Source: Maribacter halichondriae (GTDB taxonomy: Bacteria > Bacteroidota > Bacteroidia > Flavobacteriales > Flavobacteriaceae). Taken from it: a stretch of 64,000 bases of DNA. The notes below the pieces were generated by a model. The model searched no databases and was not told the DNA's origin. It was given only the letters and a program-made list of their open reading frames with translations. The stretch covers positions 806,001 to 870,000 of the forward strand of contig NZ_CP107030.1 in the NCBI RefSeq assembly GCF_027474825.1, given 5' to 3'. Below, in pieces: positions 38,215 to 47,988 of the stretch (the stretch's first letter is position 1; each line of letters starts with the position of its first letter). The position numbers and the translations under genes were made by a program.

Positions 38215-38236
38215 ATTGCCGCACTTTGCTCGCAAT
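38215..38236. repeat. Short ATTGC/GCAAT hairpin between convergent genes
   Basis: ATTGCCGCACTTTGCTCGCAAT forms a 5-6 bp stem. Text of this type is a common dispersed intergenic repeat in bacteria. It lies between the zinc-ribbon gene and the outer-membrane protein gene. Confidence 0.35.
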
Positions 38237-38240
38237 AGCG

Positions 38241-39308
38241 TCACAAATCAAATCGCAACCCTAAAGAAATGTTATGCTGTTCCACATCGGCATTCTTGAA
38301 AATAGGATTGAGGTCGTACTTGGCATACAACAATATTCCATCGAAACCAGCATAGGCACTGAGTCCGTATACGAAATTGGTCGTATTATAGCCTCGCTTC
38401 AATTTGTCTTTTACATTTTCGCCGTTGCGGTTGTATTTCAATTTTTGACGCGTACCTAGATTAAAACCTCCGTAGCCACCTATACCGAGTCTAAACTGGT
38501 TTCGCAAAGAGTAGCGAATTGTCTTTTCGGTTTCTCTACGTTTCGAAGGCCCGAATTCAAGGTGTACGGGAAAAACAAGATTATCCATCCTAAACTTTGA
38601 TTTTTTCAAATCAAATTCGAATTCTTCGAGCGATACCTGACCGTTGTTTGCTTCGAAATACTGATTGCCCTTGGGTTTTAACCCATTAAACTGAAACGAA
38701 AAACCGTAGTTAAAGCGCATGAAATTCGAATTCTTGAAGACCCGTGTACGCCAAGACCATCCTAATTCGGCAAACCTGCTTCCTCCTATTTTGTATGGGG
38801 AATCTTCAAGCGACTGGCCATCTACCAGAGCATTGTTCAGCCCCACCGCAAAAACAAAGTCCGAATTGGTCCTGCGATCATATTTCAGGGGTCTGTTTCG
38901 ACTTTTGAAAATAGTCCAAGGTTCTCCATCACCTAGCGTTATACTAATACCGTCATCTTCATCACGAATGGTGAACTCATTCTCATTTTGCAAAACCGCT
39001 CCTTCATTACGGTCAAGCAACGCAATTTTGTTATCGATAATCGCTATCCTATTTTCTATGTTCAAAGCTCGCTTTTTTGCAGCTTCTTCTTTTAAGGTAT
39101 TGGCTTCAGCGGTAGTGATTTCGCCATCCTCCAAACGCTCGTTGATGTATGAAACTTCAGATTTCAATGCTTCTTTTTCTTGTTCGGTTATTTCCGCTTT
39201 TTGAGCATTCAATTGCTCGATTCTTTCCTTGTACCATTCTTGTCCCGAGGCATTTTGAATTGAAAATGCAACTACTAATGCGAAAAGATAAACAGCTAGT
39301 CTACTCAT
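38241..39308 (-). CDS. Outer-membrane beta-barrel protein with coiled coil
   Basis: 355 aa; signal peptide ending NASGQ, an N-terminal coiled coil (about 25-105, RIEQLNAQKAEITEQEKEALK), then a barrel-like region with alternating hydrophobic strands and C-terminal FDL, typical of outer-membrane proteins. Located 87 bp after the anti-sigma/ECF sigma pair on the same strand, so it may be part of that regulon. Function unknown. Confidence 0.8.
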   Translation of the reverse strand: MSRLAVYLFALVVAFSIQNASGQEWYKERIEQLNAQKAEITEQEKEALKSEVSYINERLEDGEITTAEANTLKEEAAKKRALNIENRIAIIDNKIALLDRNEGAVLQNENEFTIRDEDDGISITLGDGEPWTIFKSRNRPLKYDRRTNSDFVFAVGLNNALVDGQSLEDSPYKIGGSRFAELGWSWRTRVFKNSNFMRFNYGFSFQFNGLKPKGNQYFEANNGQVSLEEFEFDLKKSKFRMDNLVFPVHLEFGPSKRRETEKTIRYSLRNQFRLGIGGYGGFNLGTRQKLKYNRNGENVKDKLKRGYNTTNFVYGLSAYAGFDGILLYAKYDLNPIFKNADVEQHNISLGLRFDL

Positions 39309-39338
39309 GATGATTTGATTTTGATAAGCTCCTCCGGA

Positions 39339-39361
39339 CCTCTCCGCCAGGAGCGGAGAGG
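39339..39361. repeat. GC-rich hairpin CCTCTCCGC/GCGGAGAGG
   Basis: Nine-bp perfect stem with a 5-nt loop in the gap between the anti-sigma-like gene and the outer-membrane gene. Similar GC-rich hairpins of different sequence occur at 41873, 52102, 54115 and 62958. Confidence 0.5.
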
Positions 39362-39395
39362 AGAATGGAAGCCTGATTGATGAATGATTGATGAA

Positions 39396-40133
39396 TTAGT
39401 TATTACGGTCGACCACAGCGGTTCTTACTTTTAGGAATCCGGATTTCAGTTTTTCGAAAATCTGATTTCTAAAGGATTGATCAAGTTCTTCCTCCACCTC
39501 TGATAGAAGGGCCATGGCATCGACGGAACCGCTATTGGAAAATAATTTATCGGTCAGCAGTTCTTGTTGGGCCATTCTCAAAAGAGAATCTACTTCGGCA
39601 TCGGTCAAAGCGGATGTATCTTGTTCCATGGCATCGACTTGGGCTACCATTTCAGCAATTTTGGCTTCGATACGTGCGTCTGAAACCGACAATTTTGACC
39701 TAGTATCGTTATCCTCGATTTTGACTTCAAAATCATTTGATGTCTTCTCGGGTCCAACATCTCCAACAACTACATCACCTTGTATAACTTCAGATGATTT
39801 TTTTTGAACATCTTCAAGAACTATGGTAGTTTCAATTGTCTTTTCTACAGGAGTTGTTTCTTCTTCCAATTCACTTTTAACATCAGTTTTTGGTGAATTC
39901 ACTATTTCGACTTCAGGAGTTGATTTTATATCCGGTCCTTTAAAAACCAAAACTGAGATTAGAATCAGCCCCACAACACTGGCCGCGATACCATACCAGA
40001 AATAACTTTTACTTTTTGAAGTTTCGGGCATTTCCAATTGTTCGGAAATTCTTTCCCACGCATCCAGTGAGGGTTGAATTTCCCGCCCTTTCAGCCTTTC
40101 CTGTATATGTTTTTCAAACTTATTGGTTTCCAT
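39396..40133 (-). CDS. Anti-sigma-factor-like membrane protein
   Basis: 245 aa. Cytoplasmic N-terminus (FEKHIQERLKGREIQPSLDAWERISEQLE), one membrane helix (YFWYGIAASVVGLILISVLVF, about 44-64) and an acidic periplasmic region. This topology and the 14-bp overlap with the ECF sigma gene fit an anti-sigma factor, but no zinc-binding ZAS motif is seen; assignment is by context. Confidence 0.7.
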   Translation of the reverse strand: METNKFEKHIQERLKGREIQPSLDAWERISEQLEMPETSKSKSYFWYGIAASVVGLILISVLVFKGPDIKSTPEVEIVNSPKTDVKSELEEETTPVEKTIETTIVLEDVQKKSSEVIQGDVVVGDVGPEKTSNDFEVKIEDNDTRSKLSVSDARIEAKIAEMVAQVDAMEQDTSALTDAEVDSLLRMAQQELLTDKLFSNSGSVDAMALLSEVEEELDQSFRNQIFEKLKSGFLKVRTAVVDRNN

Positions 40134-40683
40134 AACCGATGATATTTTGTTTTTTCAATTGGGCCTGTAACATTTTACGGGCCTTGAATAATTGTGATTT
40201 GGAAGTACTCTCGCTGATTTGTAACATATCCGCTATTTCTTGGTGTCTATACCCTTCCACGGCGAAAAGAACAAAAACCAATTTATAACCTTCAGGAAGC
40301 TTATCGATTAGAATTTGTATGTATTCAGCATCCAAATCATTTGAAATCGAAATACTATTAGCTTCTTTTTGTTCGAAAATGTCATCATCATAAACTACGA
40401 ATTGACGTTTTCTTAGGTATGAAATACTCTCTCGAATCATGATTCTTCGGATCCATCCCTCAAAACTTCCCTCAAACTTAAATGTGTGCAAATGTTGAAA
40501 GACTTTCACAAAGCCATTAATCATTACATTCTCGGCAAAATGAATGTCCTTGATATATTGGCGGCATACACCCAACATTTTAGGGGCATGGGTCTCATAC
40601 AGTCGACGTTGCGCCTCTCGGTCACCTTTGATCGACTTTTTAATGAGTTGTTTCTCGTTTGTATAAAATGGAATGATCTTCAA
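40120..40683 (-). CDS. ECF RNA polymerase sigma factor
   Basis: 187 aa with sigma region 2 (LYETHAPKMLGVCRQYIKDIHFAENVMINGFVKVF) and region 4 (LPEGYKLVFVLFAVEGYRHQEIADMLQISESTSKSQLFKARKML). Start is TTG at 40683: an in-frame stop lies just upstream and the next ATG is 34 codons in. Controlled presumably by the overlapping downstream membrane protein. Confidence 0.92.
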   Translation of the reverse strand: MKIIPFYTNEKQLIKKSIKGDREAQRRLYETHAPKMLGVCRQYIKDIHFAENVMINGFVKVFQHLHTFKFEGSFEGWIRRIMIRESISYLRKRQFVVYDDDIFEQKEANSISISNDLDAEYIQILIDKLPEGYKLVFVLFAVEGYRHQEIADMLQISESTSKSQLFKARKMLQAQLKKQNIIGYGNQ

Positions 40684-40789
40684 TTTTAAAGGCTTCTATT
40701 TAACTAGACGAAGAATATAGCAAAAACGTTGCCTGAAGAAATTTTTTTTAGGAATTATTTTTAAACCTATTGATTTTTAGTGGATTGGA

Positions 40790-41768
40790 TTATTTTTTTC
40801 GATCGACCACATAATCTACCATCAGACGTAGGGCACTCTTATATTCTGATTCAGGATAATGATCTAACAAGGTGAGTGCCTCGGTCTTGAACTCGAGCAT
40901 TTTTTGCACGGCATATTCCAATCCGCCATTATCTTTTACAAAAGCGATGACTTCTTTGACCCTTTTTTTATCCTTGTTATGATTCTTTACCGAATTGATT
41001 ACCCATTTTTTGTCCTTCGGATTACAATGGTTCAAAACATAAATTAGCGGCAAGGTCATTTTTTGTTCCTTGATATCAATACCGGTAGGTTTGCCAATTT
41101 TATTTTCCCCATAGTCAAAGAGGTCGTCCTTTATTTGAAAGGCCATTCCGCAGAGCTCTCCAAATTTTCGAAAATTCTCCACATCGGGAGAATCGGGTTT
41201 TACCGAACAAGCACCTAAACTGCAACATGCCGCAATCAAAGTCGCCGTTTTTTGACGAATAATTTCGTAATATACATCTTCCGTAATATCAAGTCTTCGC
41301 GCTTTTTCGATTTGCAACAGCTCGCCTTCGCTAATTTCGCGCATCGCTACGGAAATAATCTTAAGCAAATCAAAATCTCCATTATCAACGGACAAAAGCA
41401 TTCCTCTGGCCAATAAAAAATCGCCGACCAGCACCGCAATCTTATTTTTCCAAAGGGCATTTATTGAAAAAAAAACCTCGACGTTTATTACTATCGTCGA
41501 CCACGTCATCATGCACCAAACTGGCCGTATGTATCAATTCGATGACCGAAGCCCCGCGATAGGTGCGTTCGTTGACTTCACCATTGCTCAACAATTTGGC
41601 AGTCAAAAAAACGAACATCGGGCGCATTTGTTTGCCCTTACGGTTCACAATATAATAGGTGATACGATTGAGAAGGGCTACTTTCGAAGCCATGGATTGA
41701 TGGAATTTCTGCTCAAAGAGCTCCATCTCTTCCCTTACGGGTTCCTTTATTTGGGATACTATTTTCAA
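40790..41768 (-). CDS. Polyprenyl (all-trans) diphosphate synthase, frameshifted
   Basis: 325 aa after repair. First aspartate-rich motif HDDVVDDS (near 87) and second QIKDDLFDYGENK (near 210) identify a chain-elongating isoprenyl synthase; in Bacteroidota this enzyme makes the menaquinone side chain or C55 precursors, not resolved here. N-terminal frame ends RRGFFFNK; natural text RRGFFSINALWKNKIAVLVGD needs one A less in the A9 at 41467-41475. Start is TTG at 41768. Confidence 0.9.
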
Positions 41769-42079
41769 AGGATTCTCGGTTTATTGGGTAGGCTAGTGTA
41801 TTCCTGTAAAAATAGGGAAAAGCAAGGAGTATTCAGTAGGCAGTTGCAGTTCGCAGTATTTCTTTGTTCAAGCCCGCCTGCTGGCGAGGCGGGGTTCAAT
41901 TTTCCTTTGCAAAAGAGGTTCAGGGTTTAAAGAAGTTTTCAGCGAGACCCTCAAAAATAGATCAAACTCTTGGGTAATATCTTTTGATTAAACCCACAAT
42001 TTTACCCTCAGGATAACCTATTCGACCTTAAATCATAGTTTTTCTATTGCCCAAATCAAGGACTACATACTAACACTGT
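41769..42079. other. 311-bp intergenic region without a gene
   Basis: Contains a CAGT-type repeat (AGTAGGCAGTTGCAGTTCGCAGT, 41835-41858), a hairpin CCCGCCT-7-AGGCGGG at 41873-41893, and otherwise AT-rich text. No ORF or RNA is recognised. Confidence 0.6.
41873..41893. repeat. Hairpin CCCGCCT/AGGCGGG
   Basis: Seven-bp GC stem with a 7-nt loop (GCTGGCG), flanked by TTCAAG/GTTCAA. The CCCGCCTG start is shared with the hairpin region at 52098-52117. Confidence 0.5.
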
Positions 42080-43123
42080 CTACTGCTTATTCGCTAATTG
42101 CCCACAAGCCGCATCGATATCCTTTCCTCGAGAACGTCGGACCGTTACAATAATTCCATTTCGCTCCAACGTATCAACATACATCTCGATCGCCCGGTTC
42201 GAGGCTTGCTTGAATTCACCATCATCTATGGGGTTGTATTCGATGAGGTTCACTTTTGAGGGAGCGAATTTGCAAAAATCAACTAATGCGTCCGCATCTT
42301 TTTGAGAATCGTTGATACCTTCCCAAACAACATATTCATAGGTAATACGACTTTTTGTCTTTTCATACCAATAATCCAATGCCGTGCGTAAATCTTCCAA
42401 AGAGAAAGTGGCATTGAACGGCATAATGGAAGTACGTATATCATCGATCGCTGAATGTAACGAAACCGCCAATTTAAATTTTACTGCATCATCGGCCATT
42501 TTCCGAATCATTTTGGGTACTCCTGAAGTGGAGACGGTAATTCGTTTTGGCGACATACCAAGGCCTTCTTGAGAAGTGATTTTTTCGATAGCCTTCAGTA
42601 CATTGTTATAGTTCATCAACGGCTCGCCCATACCCATAAATACAATATTGCTCAGAGGCCTATCAAAATACAAACGACTTTCATTGTCGATAGCGACTAC
42701 TTGATCATAGATTTCGTCCGGGTTCAAGTTGCGCATACGCTTCAATCGGGCAGTAGCACAGAACTTACAGTCTAGACTACAGCCCACTTGGCTTGACACG
42801 CAGGCGGTCGTTCTCGTCTTTGTAGGAATCAGTACCGATTCGACGATCAAATCGTCATGCAGACGGACAGCATTCTTAATCGTGCCGTCGGAACTGCGTT
42901 GCATTTGATCTACTTTTATATGGTTGATCACAAAATTAGCTTCGAGCATTTCCCTGGTTTCTTTCGAAATATTGGTCATGCCCTCAAAAGAATGTGCAGA
43001 TTTTTGCCAAAGCCATTCGTACACCTGATTTCCCCGAAAGGCCTTATCGCCCTGCGAAATAAAAAAGTCACGCAACTGTGCCTTGGTAAGGGCTCGTATG
43101 TCTTTCTTTTTTGTCTTCTCCAT
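42080..43123 (-). CDS. rlmN: 23S rRNA (adenine-C2) methyltransferase RlmN
   Basis: Radical-SAM enzyme that methylates A2503 of 23S rRNA and A37 of some tRNAs. 347 aa; cluster motif CSLDCKFCATA (CxxxCxxC) near 115, MGMGEPLMNY, ITVSTSGVPKMI and the C-terminal VRRSRGKDIDAACGQL with the catalytic Cys. The ATG at 43123 is used; a longer frame would run through the terminator stem at 43139-43170. Confidence 0.96.
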   Translation of the reverse strand: MEKTKKKDIRALTKAQLRDFFISQGDKAFRGNQVYEWLWQKSAHSFEGMTNISKETREMLEANFVINHIKVDQMQRSSDGTIKNAVRLHDDLIVESVLIPTKTRTTACVSSQVGCSLDCKFCATARLKRMRNLNPDEIYDQVVAIDNESRLYFDRPLSNIVFMGMGEPLMNYNNVLKAIEKITSQEGLGMSPKRITVSTSGVPKMIRKMADDAVKFKLAVSLHSAIDDIRTSIMPFNATFSLEDLRTALDYWYEKTKSRITYEYVVWEGINDSQKDADALVDFCKFAPSKVNLIEYNPIDDGEFKQASNRAIEMYVDTLERNGIIVTVRRSRGKDIDAACGQLANKQ

Positions 43124-43138
43124 TATATGGAAATAAAA

Positions 43139-43170
43139 ATCCCTCTTATTCACTTTGATGATAGAGGGAT
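43139..43170 (-). terminator. Terminator between queA and rlmN
   Basis: ATCCCTCT / AGAGGGAT stem (arms 43163-43170 and 43139-43146), followed on the minus strand by TTTTTATTT. Would end the upstream queA transcript. Confidence 0.7.
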
Positions 43171-43223
43171 TGATTTTTATGTTGACAGATTTCCGTCTCC
43201 ACGGAAATAAAAATAAATCTGAT

Positions 43224-44272
43224 TTATAATATCAGCATGGCATCACCATAAGAATAAAATCGGTATCCTTCCAAAATAGCCTCTTTGTAACACTTCTTCA
43301 TTAAATCGTGGCCCATGAACGCCGATACCATCATTAACAAGGTCGATTTCGGTAAATGGAAATTGGTCACCATGGCGTTGGCAATACTGAACTCATGTGG
43401 CGGAAAAACGAATTTGTTCGTCCATCCGTCAAAAGTATTCAACATGTGGTCCGATGATACGGCACTTTCCAGGCCTCGCATGGCGGTCGTGCCCACGGCA
43501 CAGATTCTTCGCTTGTTCCGTTTTGCGTTATTGACTATTTCCGTAGCCTTTTCATCGATAATCAATTCTTCACTGTCCATTTTATGCTTGGAGAGATCTT
43601 CCACTTCTACCGGATTGAAAGTACCAAGACCAACATGTAATGTTAATTCGGCAAAATTGATTCCTTTATTTCCAAACGCTTCAAAAGATGTTTTGAAAAA
43701 TGGAGTCCTGCGGTAGGTGCTGCCACCGCTCCTTCGTGCTTTGCATAAATGGTCTGGTATCGATCTTCGTCCTCAGGTTCAACATCGCGTTTAATATATT
43801 TGGGCAATGGGGTTTGGCCAAGTTCCTTTAGTTTCCTTCTAAAATCGGTGTAAGAACCATCATATAAAAATCGTAGTGTTCGACCGCGTGAGGTGGTATT
43901 ATCGATGACCTCAGCAACCAAGCTTTCATCTTCCCCGAAATAGAGTTTGTTTCCGATACGGATTTTTCGTGCGGGATCTACCAGAACGTCCCAAAGACGT
44001 TGTTCCTCGTTCAGCTCTCGAAGTAGAAACACCTCGATTCTCGCACCGGTCTTTTCCTTATTTCCGTACAATCGTGCAGGAAACACCTTAGTATTGTTCA
44101 ACACCATTACATCATCCTCATCAAAATAATCAATAAGGTCTTTGAACATTTTATGCTCTATTTTGCCGGTTTCCCGATGAACTACCATAAGTTTCGACTC
44201 GTCTCTGTTTTCAGCGGGACGTTCAGCCAATAAATTTTCGGGAAGTTCAAAACTGAAGTGCGATAATTTCAT
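43224..44272 (-). CDS. queA: tRNA preQ1(34) S-adenosylmethionine ribosyltransferase-isomerase, frameshifted
   Basis: Transfers the ribosyl moiety of SAM to preQ1 in tRNA (queuosine pathway). N-terminal [36 protein letters not shown] and [12 protein letters not shown] are intact; the frame then ends KESILPN. One missing base near 43663-43668 (AAAGG on the coding strand) restores [26 protein letters not shown]-terminal [21 protein letters not shown] is normal. Corrected length is 349 aa. Confidence 0.92.
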
Positions 44273-44358
44273 AAACTATTTTTAGTTACGTGTTTTGCGG
44301 CTGCAAATATACGATTCGGCCATAGGCGTTGTCAAGTAAAAGAACGATTAAATAAAAT

Positions 44359-45587
44359 TTATAATTTACGAACGTTGAATTGTAGTTTTTCTAGATCCTT
44401 CCAAAAATCGGGATACGATTTTGACACGACCTCGGCATCGTTCATCTCAAAGGCATTTTTCATTGCCAGTGGCCCAAAAGCCATGGCCATTCTGTGGTCG
44501 TTATAAGTGTCGACCACAACTTGATCAGGGGCAATTTTTGAAGGTTGCAAAGTCAGGTCTTTGTCACTAACAGAAATATCGGCACCAAATTTCAGAAGTT
44601 CGGTTTTCATAGCTTCCAATCGATCCGTCTCCTTTATTTTTAAGGTATGTAAGCCAGTTAGGTAGCAACCCACCCCCAGGCCAAAACAGGTCACTGCGAT
44701 AGTTTGTGCTATGTCAGGAGCATTGGAAAGATCGAAGTTGACAGTTCGTGATTCGCACTTGGCTATCTTACGGAGAACAATTTTGTTATTCTTGAAACCT
44801 GTATCTACCCCAAACCCTTTATAAAGCTCTGAAAGCACGCTATCACCTTGCAGACTATTTTTTCGATAAGAAGAAAGTTCAACCTCTGATCCGATATCGC
44901 TCAAGGCGACTATACTATAAAAATAGGAAGCGGAACTCCAATCCGATTCAACCACTAAAGTAATTGGCTCAATGGCTGTCTTTGGTGTCACCCTTATTGT
45001 ATTACCTACAAACGAAGTGGTTACTCCAATCCGTTCTAAAAGCCCTAGGGTCATTTTTATATAGGGTACCGACGTTATTTTTCCGATGAGCACTAGTTCT
45101 AGTCCATTTTTCAAACTCGGTGCGATCAGCAGTAGAGATGAAATATACTGGCTACTTACATCTGCAGGGAGGCTAACTTTACTTTTTTCAGCTTTTTTCC
45201 CTTAATTCGAATGGGTGGATACCCTTCGTTGTGTACATATTCAATATCGGCGCCAAGACTACGTAGCGCATCTACCAAAACTTTTATCGGACGTTCGGTC
45301 ATACGCTGCGAGCCCGTAAGGGTCACATCATTGTTTTCTTGGGAAGCAAAATAACTTGTAAGAAAACGCATCGCGGTACCCGCATGATGAATATCTACGA
45401 CTCCGTTTGAAATTTGAAGTCCTTTTTGCATGACTTCGGCATCATCGGAGTTGGACAAATTGCTTATTTGAATACTCGGATATAGTGCCTGCAACAAAAG
45501 AGATCGATTCGATTCACTTTTTGAGCCCGTAATTTGAATACTTTCGTGCAGAAGATGGCTCGGAGGTCCGGATAGGTATACTTTCAA
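44359..45587 (-). CDS. aroA: 3-phosphoshikimate 1-carboxyvinyltransferase, frameshifted
   Basis: EPSP synthase, sixth shikimate step. ITGSKSESNRSLLLQALYP near 20, AGTAMRFLTSYFA, LTGSQRMTERPI, and DTYNDHRMAMAFGPL near the end. The frame stops after KKLKKVKLASLQM; with seven rather than six T at 45183-45188 it reads KSKVSLPADVSSQYISSLLL (substrate loop). Corrected length is 409 aa. Starts at TTG 45587. Works with the aromatic operon further upstream on the same strand. Confidence 0.92.
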
Positions 45588-45612
45588 ACTTGTTTTTTTA
45601 AGACCAAAAAAG

Positions 45613-45642
45613 AAAGCCCAAATATAGTACTATTTGAGCTTT
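45613..45642 (-). terminator. Probable terminator after the MazG-like gene
   Basis: AAAGCTCAAATA / TATTTGGGCTTT on the minus strand (one G-U), followed by CTTTTTT. The gene's stop codon lies inside the 5' arm. Confidence 0.65.
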
Positions 45643-45956
45643 TTATTGTTTTGATGACGGTCGTGATCTCTTTGGGTCTTTACCTCAAGCTTTTTGTCGA
45701 AAGCTTGCTGTAAATTGACTCCGGTTTGGTTTGCCAGACAAAGTACGACGAAGACCACATCTGCAAGTTCTTCGCCCAGATCTTTTGTTTTATCCGATTC
45801 CTTTTCACTCTGTTCACCGTATCGACGGGCGATGATACGGGCCACTTCACCCACCTCTTCGGTCAGCTGGGCCATATTCGTCAATTCATTAAAGTAGCGT
45901 ACTCCATGGGCTTTGATCCAATTATCTACCGCCAGCTGCGCTTTCTGTATGTCCAT
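45630..45956 (-). CDS. MazG-like nucleotide pyrophosphohydrolase
   Basis: 108-aa all-alpha NTP pyrophosphatase of the MazG/RS21-C6 type. Metal-binding acidic residues are in AQLTEEVGEVARIIARRYGEQ (ExxxE-like) and LGEELADVVFVVLCLANQ (ExxxD). Probably cleans up non-canonical nucleotides. It overlaps the 3' end of the transglutaminase-like gene by 35 bp. Confidence 0.88.
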   Translation of the reverse strand: MDIQKAQLAVDNWIKAHGVRYFNELTNMAQLTEEVGEVARIIARRYGEQSEKESDKTKDLGEELADVVFVVLCLANQTGVNLQQAFDKKLEVKTQRDHDRHQNNKKLK

Positions 45957-47980
45957 TATCAGAGATTTTAGACAAAACTACCTTTTCATTCATTTTTTCA
46001 ATCACTTTTTTATAATATTCTTTTAGGGAATCATAATACAAAGCAGGAATAATGGCGTTGTTTATTTCTGAGACAACTTTAAGCTGCACCATATTTGGCG
46101 TGCTCATGATAGTGTACCTGAAAGCACCCATACCGTCAGGCAAGGCAATGGCCAAGGGCCCAGGCACCGTTTCAACCTCATAATTCTCAGGTAGCATAAT
46201 CGAAAAAGTATATTCTTCACCGGAAGGATATCCGAAGTCTATGGGAAATTCCCTCTTCTCCAATTTAAAAGGATTTTCGGTACTTCTAAAAAAGAACATG
46301 GGTGAAAAATAGATCTTATCGGAAATTATATCCATTCCATCCTCTTTGGTATAATCATATGAGCTTATTACAGGTTTATTGGTATCCTTGGCATTCTTAA
46401 CGGTAAACTCACTAATCTCGATATCACCGTTTTCTACTTCCAAATCATCCAAGAAAGCCTCCTCGGTATCCTCGAAATAAGATTCCCTAAACGCAATGGC
46501 GTTATGGTCAGAATTTAAAACGCGAACCTTACCATTGATCATTCCATCTTCGGTAAAACCGGCGTTCATAAAAATCTTTCTTGAACTTTTGTTTCTTGGA
46601 TAAAGATTTATGGTAGACGATGTTCCATCCTTTTTGATTTTTCTTCCTTCCCAATTCAGGGTTCTAAAAGGCAAGACGTTCGGCATACTATAAAAACTGG
46701 TGGCATCAAGCAATATCGTTCCGGCAGGCAGTTCTACCGCGCTTATGACATAGTTGTATCCTTCCCTGGTCGGAAAAAGGGGTATGCCATTTTTTTCTGG
46801 TACTGACCAATACCGGATCCGCCTTAAGCCCGGCATATCGTAACATCGAGGTCAACATCAGATTGATTTCTGCTACGTTGCCCTTATTTTCCTTATATGC
46901 TTTTTTTACGCCGTCAGCGGTATATTTATTGTAAAAGCCATTCCATTTTACCTTTGATTTCACAAATTCGAAAATGGAAATAATCTTTTGTTCATCATCT
47001 TGAATACCGGAAACAATTGCATCGATTTCATCTTCGAAATAGCCGGTTTTATTCAATTCGGCACCGAAACTTGAATTCTCGAAAATTGATTTTACAACAG
47101 CCGACCAATCGGTGGCATAGGTATCAATGGGCGTATTCGGAAATTTTGTATAAGAAAGTTCATATTTGACCCCAGATCTATAATTCTGCATTCCATTGAC
47201 ATACGGCTCTTCTTTCAAGGCCGGTATATCGGTCAGTTCATAGGTAGCTAACGTACTTACATAATCGACCGTTGACGTTTCTCGCTTCGTAGTGACGCCG
47301 CCGCCCGTGCCGTTTCCTGACTTTTGCACCACACGTTGGGAAAGGTTGGCCTTTCTGTTCTTCTGCTCGACTTTAGGGACTACCCTTAAAAATCCTTTGG
47401 TATTTACCCTGAAGTTAAAGTACTCGGGGGAATCCATAATAGCTTCCAGCTTCTTGATGGGAATGTCATGTTGAAAAACAAACTCGTCAACATTGGCCAG
47501 AAAAGGGGAAACAAACTTGTACCTGTATTCGATTACTGAACCTTCTTTTACCTTCGGCATGGTAAAAGACTGTTGATCATAGTACTTTGAAAGTTCTACC
47601 TCAAATTCTCCATCCTTCCTGAGTTTTTCTTCCACAATCTTTCCGTTCTCCAAATTATAGGTAACCGCTTTCAGGCTATTGACCTTTTCCCTATTACTAC
47701 CATCTTTATATAGGGCAATTTTCTTGGTAGCGTAGTCAAAGCCATCCTTATTATAAATTTTGATGCGTTCGTGAACCTCGGTAACTTGTTGAAAGCCCAG
47801 ACCGGTAACATAATCGAAGTTGGTTTTGCGGTATTTATATAAGTAGGTCGCCGCTGCCGAAGAATCCAATGGATTATATGTTTCTTGAAGCTCTTCTTTT
47901 GAAACTTTTCCAAAGGAGTAGTTTTGAGCGGTTGTAATCTGAACTGTAATAATCAGTAAAATTAAAAGTAACTTCTTCAT
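45922..47980 (-). CDS. DUF3857/transglutaminase-like secreted protein without catalytic Cys, frameshifted
   Basis: 685 aa after repair. Signal MKKLLLILLIITVQITTAQ, DUF3857 domain, then transglutaminase-like core. Where active members have GDCK, this reads KGNVAEINLMLTSMLRYAGL, so the catalytic Cys is missing. N-frame ends VSTRKKWHTPF; removing one A from the T7 run at 46790-46796 gives STRKNGIPLFPTREGYNYVI. Adjacent paralogue at 47989 keeps its Cys. Probably periplasmic; function unknown. Confidence 0.82.
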
Positions 47981-47988
47981 GATATGGT